Shown: piece by piece, positions 40,966-52,782 of the stretch
How positions within the stretch are numbered: position 1 is the stretch's first letter
Layout: every line of letters begins with the position of its first letter
From: Arthrobacter sp. PvP023
GTDB lineage: Bacteria; Actinomycetota; Actinomycetes; Actinomycetales; Micrococcaceae
Assembly: GCF_017832975.1 (NCBI RefSeq)
Contig: NZ_JAFIBI010000001.1
Coordinates: 2,480,001-2,544,000 of the forward strand
DNA: 64,000 nt
Reading direction: 5' to 3'
Position numbers and translations under genes: made by a program
The notes under the pieces: model-generated
Told to the model about the DNA's origin: nothing
The model's database searches: none
What the model saw: only the letters and a program-made list of their open reading frames with translations

Positions 40966-41748
40966 GTGAGCAACCCGGTTTTTTTCGCAACCCCGGGAGC
41001 CCTGGACGAACAGGTTCCCGGTTCGCACTTTGTCCTCCAGGGTGCTGAGGCCCGGCACGCGGTCACCGTCAAGCGGATCGCTGTGGGGGAGTCTGTCGAC
41101 ATAGCCGACGGCGCGGGCAAGAGGCTCACCGGAACCGTCGCGGCCGTCGGCCAGGGCGAACTGACAGTGGAGTGTTCGGTCCTCGAAACCGAGGAGCGTC
41201 CGGACCTCCGCCTGGTCCTCGTACAGGCGCTGGCCAAAGGCGACCGCGACGAACTGGCAGCTGAAACAGCTACTGAACTGGGGATCGATGCCGTCATCCC
41301 GTGGCAGTCTGAACGCTCCATAGTCCGCTGGAAAGGCGAGCGTGCCGCCAAGGCCCATGCCAAGTGGCAGTCGGTGGTGACCGCGGCGGCCAAGCAGGCG
41401 CGGCGGGCCTGGATCCCCGAGGTCCGTGCCGCCGTCGATGGCGCGGGGCTGCAGTCCGCTGTCGCCGCGGCGGACCTGGCGATCATCCTCCACGAGGATG
41501 CCGTCCGGCCGCTGCGCGCAGTGCTGGAGAAATGGCGCGACGGCGACGGCGACGGCAGGACGCCGGGTCCGGGGCCCCGCGAAATTCTCCTCATTGTTGG
41601 CCCGGAGGGCGGAATCAGTCCGCGGGAAGTCACCAAACTCTGCGGCGCCGGTGCCGTCACGGCCCTGCTGGGGCACCATGTGCTGAGGTCATCCACGGCA
41701 GGGCCAGCCGCCACAGTGCTCGCCAGCGACATCCTCGGACGCTGGTAG
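40966..41748 (+). CDS. rsmE: 16S rRNA (uracil1498-N3)-methyltransferase
   Basis: SPOUT-class methyltransferase acting on the 30S subunit. The knot motifs LIVGPEGGISPREV and LLGHHVLRSSTAGPAA near the C-terminus bind SAM, and the N-terminal PUA-like domain contains LQGAEARHAVTVKRI. 260 residues from GTG 40966, two bases after the dnaJ stop. The hrcA-dnaJ-rsmE order is common in actinobacteria. Confidence 0.95.
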   Translation: MSNPVFFATPGALDEQVPGSHFVLQGAEARHAVTVKRIAVGESVDIADGAGKRLTGTVAAVGQGELTVECSVLETEERPDLRLVLVQALAKGDRDELAAETATELGIDAVIPWQSERSIVRWKGERAAKAHAKWQSVVTAAAKQARRAWIPEVRAAVDGAGLQSAVAAADLAIILHEDAVRPLRAVLEKWRDGDGDGRTPGPGPREILLIVGPEGGISPREVTKLCGAGAVTALLGHHVLRSSTAGPAATVLASDILGRW

Positions 41749-41756
41749 CGGCAGAG

Positions 41757-42719
41757 CTATTCGACCTTGAAGCCGCGGGTGTCCACGTTCATTTCCCGGT
41801 CCGGCTTGCCCGGATCGATCTGTGACACGCGGACTTCATAGTTGCCCGGTGCCAGGTTGACGTTCAGCGAGAAAAGTCCTGCTTGTGCCTGCTCGGCCGA
41901 TGCCGTGACCTCGCCGCCCAAGTACGCCGTCTTATCGCTGCTGCCTTCAACCTTCAGGATCTTCCACCGGAGTTTTCCGCCGGGCACCGTGCTTCGTCCG
42001 GTGATCTTGACGCTGCCGTCAGCAACGCCCGCGCCTTCCTGCGGGTCGATGATCCAGACCGGGGCCACCATTCCTGCGCTGCGGGGGGTGGGAGTGCCCA
42101 GCCGCACGTGGTTGAAGGCCAGGTAATCGGTGTGTCCGTCAACGAGGATGACAACCTGGATCTGCTGGCCCGAATCCACCAGCCCCGAGCTGGCACCGGC
42201 GGCCGTTGCCGTGTAGACCAGCTGCTGGATGGCGCGTTTGGCCATGTCCTCGTCGAGGTTGCTGTTGAAGGCATCCGGTGAGACGTCTACCGTGATCACA
42301 TTTTTTCCGGAGATCGAGGTGGCCAGCTTCTTCGGGTTCTGCCACGGGGTGAAGAAGTCGGGATCGAGGGGCTTGTCCGACATCATGGCGCGAAGTGCCC
42401 TGGTGACTGGATTTTCCTGTTCGGGGACGTCCCGGAACTCACGGTAGAGGAAGACGTTCTCGTTGCTGCGTCCGATCCAATACACCGGCGCCTTGTTGGA
42501 GGCCTGTGTGGTTTCCAGCGGCGCGCTTGTGCTCGGGACACCGGCGGTAGCGGACCCGGTCACTGACTGTGGTGTGCTGTCCGCGCTCGTTGCCGAAGGC
42601 TGGGGAGTGGCGACACAGCCGGAGAGAACCATGGCGGCGGGCAGCACAAACAGGAGCGCGGCAGACCGTGTCCGCTCGCCTCCTGCTGCCTTCCGGCGTC
42701 GTCGATTCCAGATCTCCAT
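41757..42719 (-). CDS. GerMN-domain lipoprotein
   Basis: 320 residues from ATG 42719. A lipoprotein signal peptide ends at the lipobox VLSGC (Cys about residue 34), so the mature protein is anchored to the outer face of the membrane. A Ser/Thr/Pro linker is followed by a GerMN (sporulation/germination-type) domain (NVITVDVSPDAFNSNLDED ... RAIQQLVYTAT) and a C-terminal Gmad2-like immunoglobulin-type domain (ADGSVKITGRSTVPGGKL). Similar proteins accompany two-component systems or cell wall functions in actinobacteria; here no such partner is adjacent. It is convergent with rsmE. Confidence 0.87.
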   Translation of the reverse strand: MEIWNRRRRKAAGGERTRSAALLFVLPAAMVLSGCVATPQPSATSADSTPQSVTGSATAGVPSTSAPLETTQASNKAPVYWIGRSNENVFLYREFRDVPEQENPVTRALRAMMSDKPLDPDFFTPWQNPKKLATSISGKNVITVDVSPDAFNSNLDEDMAKRAIQQLVYTATAAGASSGLVDSGQQIQVVILVDGHTDYLAFNHVRLGTPTPRSAGMVAPVWIIDPQEGAGVADGSVKITGRSTVPGGKLRWKILKVEGSSDKTAYLGGEVTASAEQAQAGLFSLNVNLAPGNYEVRVSQIDPGKPDREMNVDTRGFKVE

Positions 42720-43096
42720 AGTGTTCCCGGGTACCCCGCCCTGTCCCTGCAACCGTTGTCGGTGACGTCGTATTTCGGCCGGCGCAATCCCGGCGGATTC
42801 CAGCATTACATAGAGAGGGCGGCCGCCAGCGGCGTTTGCGGACGGTCAGCCGAACTGCAACGGGAACGATATGAGGCCGATACGAAGTTGATACCTAATG
42901 ACGTAAACGCGCAACGAAACGGTTGCACCCGGCCGGCGTACCTCCACGGTCCGCGGCTCCCGGGCAGCGTACTGGCGTAAGATAAAAGGACTCGGCCGAG
43001 CACGGAAGCCCGATGCCGCAGCAGCGGCGGCGAAGTAATCGGCCGGAGAGACAATATTCCTAACTGGAGGGGACCAGAGGCCCGCAGGCCGGCACC
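42720..43096. other. Divergent intergenic region between the GerMN lipoprotein gene and phoH
   Basis: 377 bp without a supported gene. Base composition is locally lower in GC around 42870-42920. A -10-like TAAGAT lies at 42978-42983 on the plus strand without a convincing -35 box, which would leave a phoH leader of about 100 bases. The purine-rich GGAGGGGACC near 43066 is too far from the phoH start to be its ribosome binding site. No clear operator is seen. Confidence 0.5.
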
Positions 43097-44185
43097 ATGA
43101 CTGAAGCAACAAACGGAAGGCCCCGGTTCAGCGCCGGAGAGCGCACCACAGGTGAATTTCCCCATAGTCTTCCCGGTGTCCGGACGGAGGTGGTCATCTT
43201 CGACAACTCCGAACAGATGGTTCAGTCGCTCGGCAGCCACGATGAGGCGCTGCGTTTCATCGAAGAGCAGTTTCCGGCCGTGGACTTCCATGTCCGCGGC
43301 AACGAGCTGGCCATCAGCGGCCCCGCCGCCGACGTTCCCAGGATCATGCGGTTGCTGCACGAAGTGCGCGGCCTCGTTGACCGGGGAACTGTCATTACAC
43401 CTGCGGTACTCCAACAGCTCGCAGCCCTGCTCCGGAGCCAGTCACTCCAAAACCCGGTTGAGGTACTGACGTACAACATCCTCTCGAGCCGCGGCAAGAC
43501 GATCCGGCCCAAGACGCTGAACCAGAAGAACTACGTGGATGCCATTGACGCCAACACGGTGATCTTCGGAATCGGTCCCGCCGGTACGGGCAAGACGTTC
43601 CTCGCCATGGCGAAGGCAGTCCAGGCACTGCAGCAGAAGGAAGTCAGCCGCATCATCCTCACCAGGCCCGCGGTGGAGGCCGGCGAACGGCTGGGCTTCC
43701 TGCCCGGGACGCTCAGTGACAAGATCGATCCCTACCTGCGTCCCCTGTACGATGCCCTGCACGACATGATGGACCCGGAGTCCATTCCCCGTCTCATGGC
43801 GGCAGGCACCATCGAAGTAGCTCCACTGGCCTATATGCGCGGCCGAACCCTCAACGATGCCTTCATCATCCTCGACGAGGCCCAGAACACCACACCAGAG
43901 CAGATGAAGATGTTCCTGACCCGGCTTGGATTCGGCTCCAAAATGGTGGTCACCGGGGATGTCACCCAAGTGGACCTGCCCTTCGGCACCCGCTCCGGCC
44001 TCCGGATCGTGGAAGAGATCCTGCAGGGAATTGAGGACGTGAACTTCAGCGTTCTGGATGCCTCTGACGTGGTCCGCCACCGGCTGGTGGGCGACATCGT
44101 CAATGCGTACGGCATCTGGGACGAGGCACAGAGGAACCGGGTGAAGCATTCCGTGACCCGGGAGAAGCGGGGAGAGCACGCATGA
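43097..44185 (+). CDS. phoH: PhoH-like ATPase
   Basis: 362 residues. The helicase-like P-loop ATPase core has Walker A GIGPAGTGKTFLAMAKA near residue 157 and a Walker B FIILDEAQNTT near residue 255. The N-terminal 110 residues form the KH-like region of this family (FHVRGNELAISGPAADVPRI). PhoH proteins are linked to RNA handling, and the tight coupling to ybeY (ATGA overlap) supports a role in ribosome or RNA quality control. Confidence 0.93.
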   Translation: MTEATNGRPRFSAGERTTGEFPHSLPGVRTEVVIFDNSEQMVQSLGSHDEALRFIEEQFPAVDFHVRGNELAISGPAADVPRIMRLLHEVRGLVDRGTVITPAVLQQLAALLRSQSLQNPVEVLTYNILSSRGKTIRPKTLNQKNYVDAIDANTVIFGIGPAGTGKTFLAMAKAVQALQQKEVSRIILTRPAVEAGERLGFLPGTLSDKIDPYLRPLYDALHDMMDPESIPRLMAAGTIEVAPLAYMRGRTLNDAFIILDEAQNTTPEQMKMFLTRLGFGSKMVVTGDVTQVDLPFGTRSGLRIVEEILQGIEDVNFSVLDASDVVRHRLVGDIVNAYGIWDEAQRNRVKHSVTREKRGEHA

Positions 44186-44655
44186 GCATCGAAGTAAACA
44201 ACGAATCAGGCGTCACGGTGGACGAAGCCCAGCTGGTTGCCCTGGCCCGGTTTGTGTTCGAACGCCTGTACATCCACCCCCAGGCTGAACTGTCCATCCT
44301 CCTGGTGGACGAACCCGCCATGGAGAAACTGCACCTGGAACTTATGGACGAGCCGGGGGCCACCGACGTCCTGTCGGTTCCCATGGACGAATTGACTCCG
44401 GGCACACCGGACAAGCCGACGCCGCAGGGCATGCTCGGCGATATCGCCGTGTGCCCTCAGGTGGCGGAAGTCCAGGCACGCAACGCCGGGCATTCCACCC
44501 AGGACGAGATGCTGCTGCTCACCACCCACGGAATCCTGCACCTGCTGGGTTACGACCACGCCGATCCCGAGGAAAAAGAAGAGATGTTCGGCCTGCAGCG
44601 GGAACTGCTGGAGGGCTTCACCGGTAAAGAAGCCCCGTCTGAGACGATGCAGTGA
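44182..44655 (+). CDS. ybeY: Endoribonuclease / rRNA maturation factor YbeY
   Basis: 157 residues. The zinc motif HGILHLLGYDH near residue 117 holds three His ligands, the hallmark of the family. YbeY takes part in 16S rRNA 3' end maturation and 70S quality control. It overlaps both neighbours by four bases, forming the phoH-ybeY-CBS-era operon. Confidence 0.95.
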   Translation: MSIEVNNESGVTVDEAQLVALARFVFERLYIHPQAELSILLVDEPAMEKLHLELMDEPGATDVLSVPMDELTPGTPDKPTPQGMLGDIAVCPQVAEVQARNAGHSTQDEMLLLTTHGILHLLGYDHADPEEKEEMFGLQRELLEGFTGKEAPSETMQ

Positions 44656-45995
44656 CCCCACTGATCCTTGTTGGCATGGCGCTGGTCTTTCTCAGTTTCG
44701 CCGCCCTGCTGACAGCGGCCGAGTCCGCGTTTAATTTTCTTCCCCGCCACGACGCCGAAGAAGCCGTGCTTCGAAGCGACGGCCAGGCCCTCAAGCGCAT
44801 CCTGGACCAGCCGGTCGCGCACATGCGGTCCCTGAGGTTCTGGCGGATCTGGTTCGAAATGGCCTCTGCAGTGGCGGTCGCCGTCCTTCTGCACAGCCTG
44901 CTGGACAGTGTCTGGCTCGCCGGCCTCGCCGCCACCGGAATCATGGCCCTCGTGGGCTTCGTGATCGTGGGGGTGTCACCGCGGCAGCTGGGCCGTGCCC
45001 ACGCCGCCGGCGTCGTCAGGTTCAGTGCGCCGATCATCCGTTTCCTGTGCTGGGTGCTGGGCCCTATTCCGGGCTGGCTGGTTGCGCTGGGCAGCGTCGT
45101 GGCGCCGGGCGCACGCGCCGGCGATGAAGCCTCCTTCAGCGAGGAAGAGTTCCGCGAGCTCGTGGACCGTGCCACCGAATCGGACATGATCGAGGACAAC
45201 GAAGCCGAACTGATCCAGTCCGTGTTCGACTTCGGCGACACCCTGGTCCGGGCGGTGATGGTGCCCCGCACGGACATCCTGAGCATCGATGCCGGCTCGA
45301 GCCTGCACCGGGCCATGTCCCTGTTCCTGCGGTCCGGCTACTCCCGGATCCCCGTGATCCGGGACAACACGGATCAGATTCTGGGCATTATCTACCTTAA
45401 GGATGTCGCCGCGGCGCTGCACGGTCTCGGCCCCGGCGAGGAACCCCCCATCGTGGATGACCTTGCCCGCGAAGTCCGCTACGTGCCGGAGTCCAAGCAG
45501 GTCAGCGACCTGCTTCGCGAACTGCAGAAGGAATCCACGCATGTGGCCATTGTGATCGACGAGTACGGCGGAACTGCCGGCCTTGTCACCCTCGAAGACC
45601 TGATCGAGGAAATCGTCGGCGAGATCGTGGATGAATACGACACCGAGAGTGCCGAGGCCGTGGCCCTTGGCAACGGCAGCTACCGGGTCAGTGCCCGGAT
45701 GGGCATCGACGATCTCGGTGAGCTTTTCGATGTGGAACTCGACGACGACGAAGTGGACACCGTCGGCGGCCTGCTCGCCAAGGCCCTCGGCAGGGTTCCC
45801 ATCGTCGGCAGCACCGTAGAGGTGGACGGGATCTCGCTGCGGGCGGAACGCCTGGAAGGCCGCCGCAACAGGGTCAGCCACATCATCGCGGCGCCCGTTG
45901 CAAAGGGCGCCGTTCCAGAACAAACTGACCTTGAAGACCTACTCGACGAGGCCGAAACAACGCAACAGGGAGTTCCACGTGAGCAAGCAGAATAA
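44652..45995 (+). CDS. CNNM/CBS-domain membrane protein (hemolysin-like, CorC type)
   Basis: 447 residues from GTG 44652. The N-terminal CNNM (DUF21) transmembrane part has three to four hydrophobic segments (residues 3-23, 70-110, 125-150). Two CBS domains follow ([20 protein letters not shown] and [20 protein letters not shown]), then a C-terminal CorC_HlyC domain ([19 protein letters not shown]). Such proteins are proposed Mg2+ or Co2+ exporters or regulators. Its last 17 bases overlap era. Confidence 0.92.
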   Translation: MTPLILVGMALVFLSFAALLTAAESAFNFLPRHDAEEAVLRSDGQALKRILDQPVAHMRSLRFWRIWFEMASAVAVAVLLHSLLDSVWLAGLAATGIMALVGFVIVGVSPRQLGRAHAAGVVRFSAPIIRFLCWVLGPIPGWLVALGSVVAPGARAGDEASFSEEEFRELVDRATESDMIEDNEAELIQSVFDFGDTLVRAVMVPRTDILSIDAGSSLHRAMSLFLRSGYSRIPVIRDNTDQILGIIYLKDVAAALHGLGPGEEPPIVDDLAREVRYVPESKQVSDLLRELQKESTHVAIVIDEYGGTAGLVTLEDLIEEIVGEIVDEYDTESAEAVALGNGSYRVSARMGIDDLGELFDVELDDDEVDTVGGLLAKALGRVPIVGSTVEVDGISLRAERLEGRRNRVSHIIAAPVAKGAVPEQTDLEDLLDEAETTQQGVPREQAE

Positions 45996-46935
45996 AGCGG
46001 ACGACGACGCCTTTGGCGGCTTCCGGGCCGGATTTTCGATCCTTGTGGGCAGGCCGAACGCCGGTAAGTCCACGCTGACGAACGCCTTGGTGGGCAAGAA
46101 GGTGGCCATCACCTCTGCCAAGCCCCAGACGACGCGCCACACGATCCGTGGCATCGTCCATCGGGACGACGCCCAGCTGATCCTCGTGGATACCCCCGGT
46201 CTGCACCGGCCGCGGACGCTGCTCGGCAAGCGCCTCAACGACCTCGTGGCGGACACCCTCTCCGAAGTGGACGCCATCGGTTTCTGCCTTCCGGCCAACG
46301 AAAAGATCGGCCCCGGCGACCGCTTTATCGCCGCCCAGCTGGCCGCGGTCGGCAAAAAGCCGATCATCGCCATCGTGACCAAGGCTGACCTGGTGGACCG
46401 TCAGGCACTGACCGAACAGCTGCTCGCCGTTGCTGCCCTGGGCCGCGAAGTCCTTGGCGAGGAGGGCTGGAAGGACATCGTTCCCGTGTCGGCCACGGAC
46501 GGCTTCCAGGTGTCTACTGTCGCGGACGTCCTCATCAGCCACATGCCGCCGTCGCAGCCGCTGTACCCCGACGGGCACCTGACGGATGAGCCCGAAGCCG
46601 TCATGGTGGCCGAACTCATCCGTGAGGCTGCACTGGAGGGTGTCCGGGACGAGCTTCCGCACTCCCTGGCCGTTGTGGTGGAGGAGATCGTTCCCCGGGA
46701 GGGCCGGCCCGAGGACAGCCCGTTCCTTGACGTCAGGGTCAATCTCTACGTGGAGCGCCCCTCCCAGAAAGCCATCATCATCGGTAAGGGCGGCGCCCGG
46801 CTGCGGGAAGTCGGCACTAACGCCCGCAAGGGCATCGAAGCCCTCCTCGGGACCCGGATCTACCTCGACCTGCATGTCAAGGTGGCCAAGGACTGGCAAC
46901 GCGACCCCAAGCAGCTGGTGAAGCTCGGTTTCTAG
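45979..46935 (+). CDS. era: GTPase Era
   Basis: Essential GTPase for 30S assembly. G1 motif GRPNAGKST (Gly24-Ser31), G3 DTPGLHRP, G4 TKADLV, and a C-terminal KH domain with AIIIGKGGARLREVGTNAR. 318 residues from GTG 45979, inside the end of the preceding gene and after ACAGGGAG; the frame stays open upstream but the family N-terminus fits this start. Confidence 0.96.
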   Translation: MSKQNKADDDAFGGFRAGFSILVGRPNAGKSTLTNALVGKKVAITSAKPQTTRHTIRGIVHRDDAQLILVDTPGLHRPRTLLGKRLNDLVADTLSEVDAIGFCLPANEKIGPGDRFIAAQLAAVGKKPIIAIVTKADLVDRQALTEQLLAVAALGREVLGEEGWKDIVPVSATDGFQVSTVADVLISHMPPSQPLYPDGHLTDEPEAVMVAELIREAALEGVRDELPHSLAVVVEEIVPREGRPEDSPFLDVRVNLYVERPSQKAIIIGKGGARLREVGTNARKGIEALLGTRIYLDLHVKVAKDWQRDPKQLVKLGF

Positions 46936-47008
46936 CCCGCACCGGGGCGCCGGGCTGCGTCCCGGGTTGCCGCCGCCGGACCAGACGGCCCATCCCGACG
47001 CCCGCCTG

Positions 47009-47029
47009 CGCCCGCCCATCGGGCGTTTT
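47009..47029 (+). terminator. Intrinsic terminator after era
   Basis: CGCCCG (47009-47014) pairs with CGGGCG (47020-47025), loop CCCAT, followed by TTTT. One of the few U-tract terminators in the window; it ends the phoH-era operon. Confidence 0.65.
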
Positions 47030-47044
47030 CCCAGCCAGGGCCAC

Positions 47045-47050
47045 TAAAAT
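47045..47050 (+). promoter_or_regulatory. Candidate -10 box of the LCP gene
   Basis: TAAAAT matches the -10 consensus in five of six positions and lies 43 bp upstream of the LCP gene start, after the era terminator. No good -35 box is found 16-19 bp upstream, so an alternative sigma factor or activator may be involved. Confidence 0.35.
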
Positions 47051-47087
47051 GGACCGGACCCCGTTTTATAGAGGAAGGTAACACCAC

Positions 47088-48662
47088 GTGGTGCGACGCC
47101 GAGACACTCCCGGACAAGGCTTTGGTTCGCCAGCGTCCGACGCCGCTGCCAGGCATTCGGACACGAAGGACATGGGCCCCGCCCGGCACCTCGGCGCAAT
47201 GCGCGTCAAGCCCGTGTGGTTCAAGGTGACCACAGCTGTTGTGGCCCTCGTCCTGGTGGGCGCTCTCGCTTTCGCCGCCTTCTGGGTCATCCGTTTGCAG
47301 ATGAACATCAGCAAAGCTCCACTCGGTGCAGGCAGCAGCCGCACCGAAGATCCCGTCAACGACTCCAAGGACCGGATGCAGATCCTGATCCTGGGCTCGG
47401 ACACCCGCGACGGCAAGAATTCCGACTACGGCACGGCCGAGGACTCCACAGGCTACGGCCAGTCGGACGTCATGATGATGATGGACATCTCGGCGGACAA
47501 CAAGCGTGTCAGTGTCATCAGCTTCCCGCGCGACCTGCTGGTGGACATTCCCGAATGCACGGACCAGAAGACCAAGCAGGTGTTCCCGGCCCGAAGCGGC
47601 GTGATGATCAACGAAGCCATGAAAGAGGCCGGCATCGGCTGCGCCGTGGACACGGTGAACAAAATCACGGGGCTGGAAATCGACCACTTCATGATGGCGG
47701 ACTTCAACGCGGTCAAGGAACTTTCCAACGCTGTGGGCGGCGTGGAAGTCTGCGTCAGTGACGCCGTCTACGACCCCGATTCCCGGCTCCGCCTCCCCGC
47801 CGGAAACTCGCAGGTGCAGGGCGAGCAGGCGCTGGCCTACCTGCGGACCAGGCATGCCTTCGCGGACGGCGGTGACCTGGGCCGCATCAAGGCGCAGCAG
47901 GGCTTCCTGTCGTCCCTGACGCGCAAGATCAAGGATGACGGCACGCTGTCGGACCCCCAGAAGATGCTCAAGATTGCTGACGTCGTCACCCAGAACCTTA
48001 CGGTGGACGATGGACTGGCTTCCGTCCCGTCGCTGCTGACCATCGGCAACCGGCTCAAGAACATTGACATCGGCAAGGTGGCGTTCGTGGCCGTGCCAAC
48101 GACGCCTGCTCCCACTGATCCCAACCGGCTCACCGTTGCCGAGCCGGCCGCATCGCAGCTTTTCGCCGCGCTGCGCAAGGATGTAGACCTAACCGACCCG
48201 ACAGCCACCCCGAGCCCCACGGCGGAGCCGAGCGAATCTGCTCCCGCCCCCACGCCATCGACGCCGACCGAAACGCCGCTGCCGCCCTACGATAAGGCGC
48301 TGCAGCCGGTGACCGTGGCGAATGGAACGGGTGTTCCGGCGCGGACCCAGGAGATCACCCAGGCGATCATCGCCGGCGGCTTCACGCAGGTTGCCCCGCT
48401 CGTGGCGCAGCCTGTCGCGAAGACGGCGGTCTATTACGGACCCGGTTTCGAGGACGTGGCGGCGGACGTCGCAGCATTGCTGGAAATACCCGCCACGCAG
48501 GTTCTCCCGGCGACGGGCGTCAGCGGGGTCCAGGTCTACCTCGGCACCGATTTCATGTCTGGAACAAAAATGGACTCTGCGCCGCTCCCGTCCGACATCG
48601 TCAACCAGACGGCCGGCGACACCGTCTGCCAGCAGGCGAATCCTGAAATGATCGTCCGCTAG
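47088..48662 (+). CDS. LytR-CpsA-Psr (LCP) family cell wall polymer ligase
   Basis: 524 residues from GTG 47088 (ribosome binding site GAGGAAGG). A basic cytoplasmic head, one membrane helix near residues 45-67 (TTAVVALVLVGALAFAAFWV), an extracellular LCP domain with the catalytic-type motifs ILILGSDTRDG and FPRDLLVDIP, and a C-terminal LytR_C domain after a Pro/Ser/Thr linker of about 40 residues. LCP enzymes move glycopolymers such as teichoic acid or arabinogalactan from lipid carriers to peptidoglycan. Confidence 0.93.
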   Translation: MVRRRDTPGQGFGSPASDAAARHSDTKDMGPARHLGAMRVKPVWFKVTTAVVALVLVGALAFAAFWVIRLQMNISKAPLGAGSSRTEDPVNDSKDRMQILILGSDTRDGKNSDYGTAEDSTGYGQSDVMMMMDISADNKRVSVISFPRDLLVDIPECTDQKTKQVFPARSGVMINEAMKEAGIGCAVDTVNKITGLEIDHFMMADFNAVKELSNAVGGVEVCVSDAVYDPDSRLRLPAGNSQVQGEQALAYLRTRHAFADGGDLGRIKAQQGFLSSLTRKIKDDGTLSDPQKMLKIADVVTQNLTVDDGLASVPSLLTIGNRLKNIDIGKVAFVAVPTTPAPTDPNRLTVAEPAASQLFAALRKDVDLTDPTATPSPTAEPSESAPAPTPSTPTETPLPPYDKALQPVTVANGTGVPARTQEITQAIIAGGFTQVAPLVAQPVAKTAVYYGPGFEDVAADVAALLEIPATQVLPATGVSGVQVYLGTDFMSGTKMDSAPLPSDIVNQTAGDTVCQQANPEMIVR

Positions 48663-48687
48663 CGGCGGCCGCATTGACGGATAAAAT

Positions 48688-48720
48688 GCGGGGCCGGCCA
48701 CTGTGTGTGGCCGGCCCCGC
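48688..48720. terminator. Bidirectional hairpin between the LCP gene and pepO
   Basis: Perfect 14-bp inverted repeat GCGGGGCCGGCCAC (48688-48701) and GTGGCCGGCCCCGC (48707-48720) with a 5-nt loop between convergent genes. Confidence 0.7.
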
Positions 48721-48742
48721 TGGTCTCTCTGCAGGCCTAGGA

Positions 48743-50695
48743 TCACCAGATGCTAACGCGGTCCTCCGCGGGCATCCACATGCCGTCCTGCTCCGCCACA
48801 CCGAACGCTTCATGGAAGGCGTCCAGGTTCTTGGCGATGGCGTTGGTGCGGAACTCGTTGGGGGAGTGCGGGTCGGTAGCGAGCCGCCGGATTGCCTCCT
48901 CGTTGCGGATCACCTGACGCCAGCCGGCTGCCCAGGAGGCGAAGAACCGCTGCGGTCCGGTGAGGCCGTCCAAAACCGGCGGCTCCGCACCGTCAAGGCT
49001 GATCAGGTAGGCCTTGTACGCGATGGTGAGCCCGCCCAGGTCGCCGATGTTTTCGCCGAGGGTGAGCTTGCCGTTGACATGGTGGCCGGGGGCCGCAGTA
49101 GGCGACAAGGCATCGAACTGCGCCACCAGCTTGGACGTCAGGGCTTCGAACGCAGTCCGGTCATCCTCGGTCCACCAGTTGCGCAGGGCGCCTCCGCCGT
49201 CGAACTGTGAGCCCTGGTCATCGAAGCCGTGCCCGATTTCGTGGCCGATGACGGCGCCGATGCCGCCATAGTTGACGGCGTCGTCGGCGTCCGCGGTGAA
49301 GAACGGGGCCTGCAGGATTGCTGCCGGGAACACGATCTCGTTCAGCAGCGGGTGGTAATAGGCGTTGACGGTCTGCGGCGTCATCAGCCACTTGTTCTTG
49401 TCGACGGGTTTGCCCACTTCATCCAAGTGCCGGTCCACGTCGGCATTGTGGGCCCGTTCAACGTTTCCGAGGAGATCGGCGGGGTCTATTTCCACCGCGG
49501 AGTAGTCGATCCACTCATCCGGGTAGCCGATTTTGGCCCGGAATGCTTCGAGCTTCTTGAGGGCTTCGAGCTTCGTGTCCTCGCCCATCCAGGCCAGCCC
49601 GGTGATGCTTTGCCGGTAGGCCTCGATGAGGTTGGCGACGAGTGTCTGCATCCGGGCTTTATGGGTCTCGGGAAAGTGCCGGGAGACGTAGATCTGGCCC
49701 ACCGCTTCGCCCAGCGCGGCCTCGACGACGGCGACGCCGCGCTTCCAGCGGTCCTTGTTGCGCGGGGTGCCGCTAATGGTGGTGCCGTAGAACGCGAAGT
49801 TCGCGTCCACGAATTCGGACGACAGGTACGGGGCGGCAGAGCCGACGACGCGCATGGCCAGCCAGTCCTGCCAGGCCGCCAGCGGCTCGGAGTCGAGCAG
49901 GCCGGCTGCCCCGGCGAAGAAGTCAGGCGTGCTCACCACCAGTTCCTGGCGCTTGTCCGGCACGATGTCGGCGGCCTCGAACCAGGCATCAAGCAGCGGG
50001 AACAGCTCGCGTGCCTCCTCGGCGGTCTTGAGGTTGTAGGTCTTTTGCGGATCCCGCAGGGTCACGTTGTCCCAGTGATGGGCGGCAAGGGCCGTCTCCA
50101 GCCGGACCACGCGTTCCGCGGCGGCATCCAGGTCCGCGGTTCCGGCGAGGCCGAGCATGGTCCGGACATGGTCCCGGTAGGCGGCCACCATGGGGGCGAA
50201 CTTCTCTTCGCGGTAGTACGACTCATCGGGCAGCCCGAGTCCTCCCTGGCCGGTGTACAGCAGGATCCTGTCCGGATTACCCGCGTCGGGTGCCGGGTAG
50301 ATGTAGAAAAGCCCCGATACGTCCGAACGGAAGAGTTTTCCGGCCAGTTCGATGACGTCCGCCGCGGACTTCGTGGCGTAGACGGAGGCGAGCCGTTCCC
50401 GGATGGGTTCCAGGCCTTTGGCTTCTACCGCGGCTTCATCCATGAAGCTGTTGTAAAGATCCCCGACCTTCTGTTCGATGCCGGTGGCTTCTTCGCCGCG
50501 TCCGGCGGCTTCTTCGATGATTTCCCTGACCGCCAGCTCGGAGCCGTCCCGCAAGGCGGTGAAAGTGCCTTCAAGGGGGCGGTCGTCCGGGATGATCGTG
50601 CTCTTCAGCCACGCGCCGTTGATGTGCTGGTACAGGTCATCCTGCGGCCGCACGGTGTGGTCGATATTGGACAGGTCGATCCCCGAGTTTGGCAC
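48743..50695 (-). CDS. pepO: M13-family zinc metallopeptidase (neprilysin-like)
   Basis: 650 residues from GTG 50695 (MPNSGIDLSNIDH), with AAGGAG six bases upstream. The zinc motif VIGHEIGHGFDDQG gives His485, Glu486 and His489; the third ligand Glu lies in LTLGENIGDLGG. The NAYYHP substrate motif is present. No signal peptide is seen, so this is a cytoplasmic oligopeptidase of the PepO type. An in-frame GTG at 50794 would add a Cys/Arg-rich head with no support. Confidence 0.94.
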   Translation of the reverse strand: MPNSGIDLSNIDHTVRPQDDLYQHINGAWLKSTIIPDDRPLEGTFTALRDGSELAVREIIEEAAGRGEEATGIEQKVGDLYNSFMDEAAVEAKGLEPIRERLASVYATKSAADVIELAGKLFRSDVSGLFYIYPAPDAGNPDRILLYTGQGGLGLPDESYYREEKFAPMVAAYRDHVRTMLGLAGTADLDAAAERVVRLETALAAHHWDNVTLRDPQKTYNLKTAEEARELFPLLDAWFEAADIVPDKRQELVVSTPDFFAGAAGLLDSEPLAAWQDWLAMRVVGSAAPYLSSEFVDANFAFYGTTISGTPRNKDRWKRGVAVVEAALGEAVGQIYVSRHFPETHKARMQTLVANLIEAYRQSITGLAWMGEDTKLEALKKLEAFRAKIGYPDEWIDYSAVEIDPADLLGNVERAHNADVDRHLDEVGKPVDKNKWLMTPQTVNAYYHPLLNEIVFPAAILQAPFFTADADDAVNYGGIGAVIGHEIGHGFDDQGSQFDGGGALRNWWTEDDRTAFEALTSKLVAQFDALSPTAAPGHHVNGKLTLGENIGDLGGLTIAYKAYLISLDGAEPPVLDGLTGPQRFFASWAAGWRQVIRNEEAIRRLATDPHSPNEFRTNAIAKNLDAFHEAFGVAEQDGMWMPAEDRVSIW

Positions 50696-50809
50696 AAGTG
50701 CTCCTTCAGGTGAAGGCTGCCTCCGGCGCTGGCACCGGTGGCAGCGTCTGCATAGTGGACGTTGCTGGAGGTGTTGCTCCTTCATCTTACGCACCCGTGT
50801 TACTGTGAA

Positions 50810-52689
<1,880 letters not shown>

Positions 52690-52782
52690 GCCAATCAGCC
52701 GAACCACTGGCGCGCTGCGCCTCCGGACCACTCCGGGGGCGCAGCAGCCGCGTTTTCCTGAAGGTCAGTGCGAAGATTAACT

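Noticed and set aside
50696..50794. N-terminal extension of pepO from GTG 50794
   Set aside because: Cys/Arg-rich translation of the promoter region; the GTG at 50695 has a near-ideal AAGGAG ribosome binding site and matches the family N-terminus.
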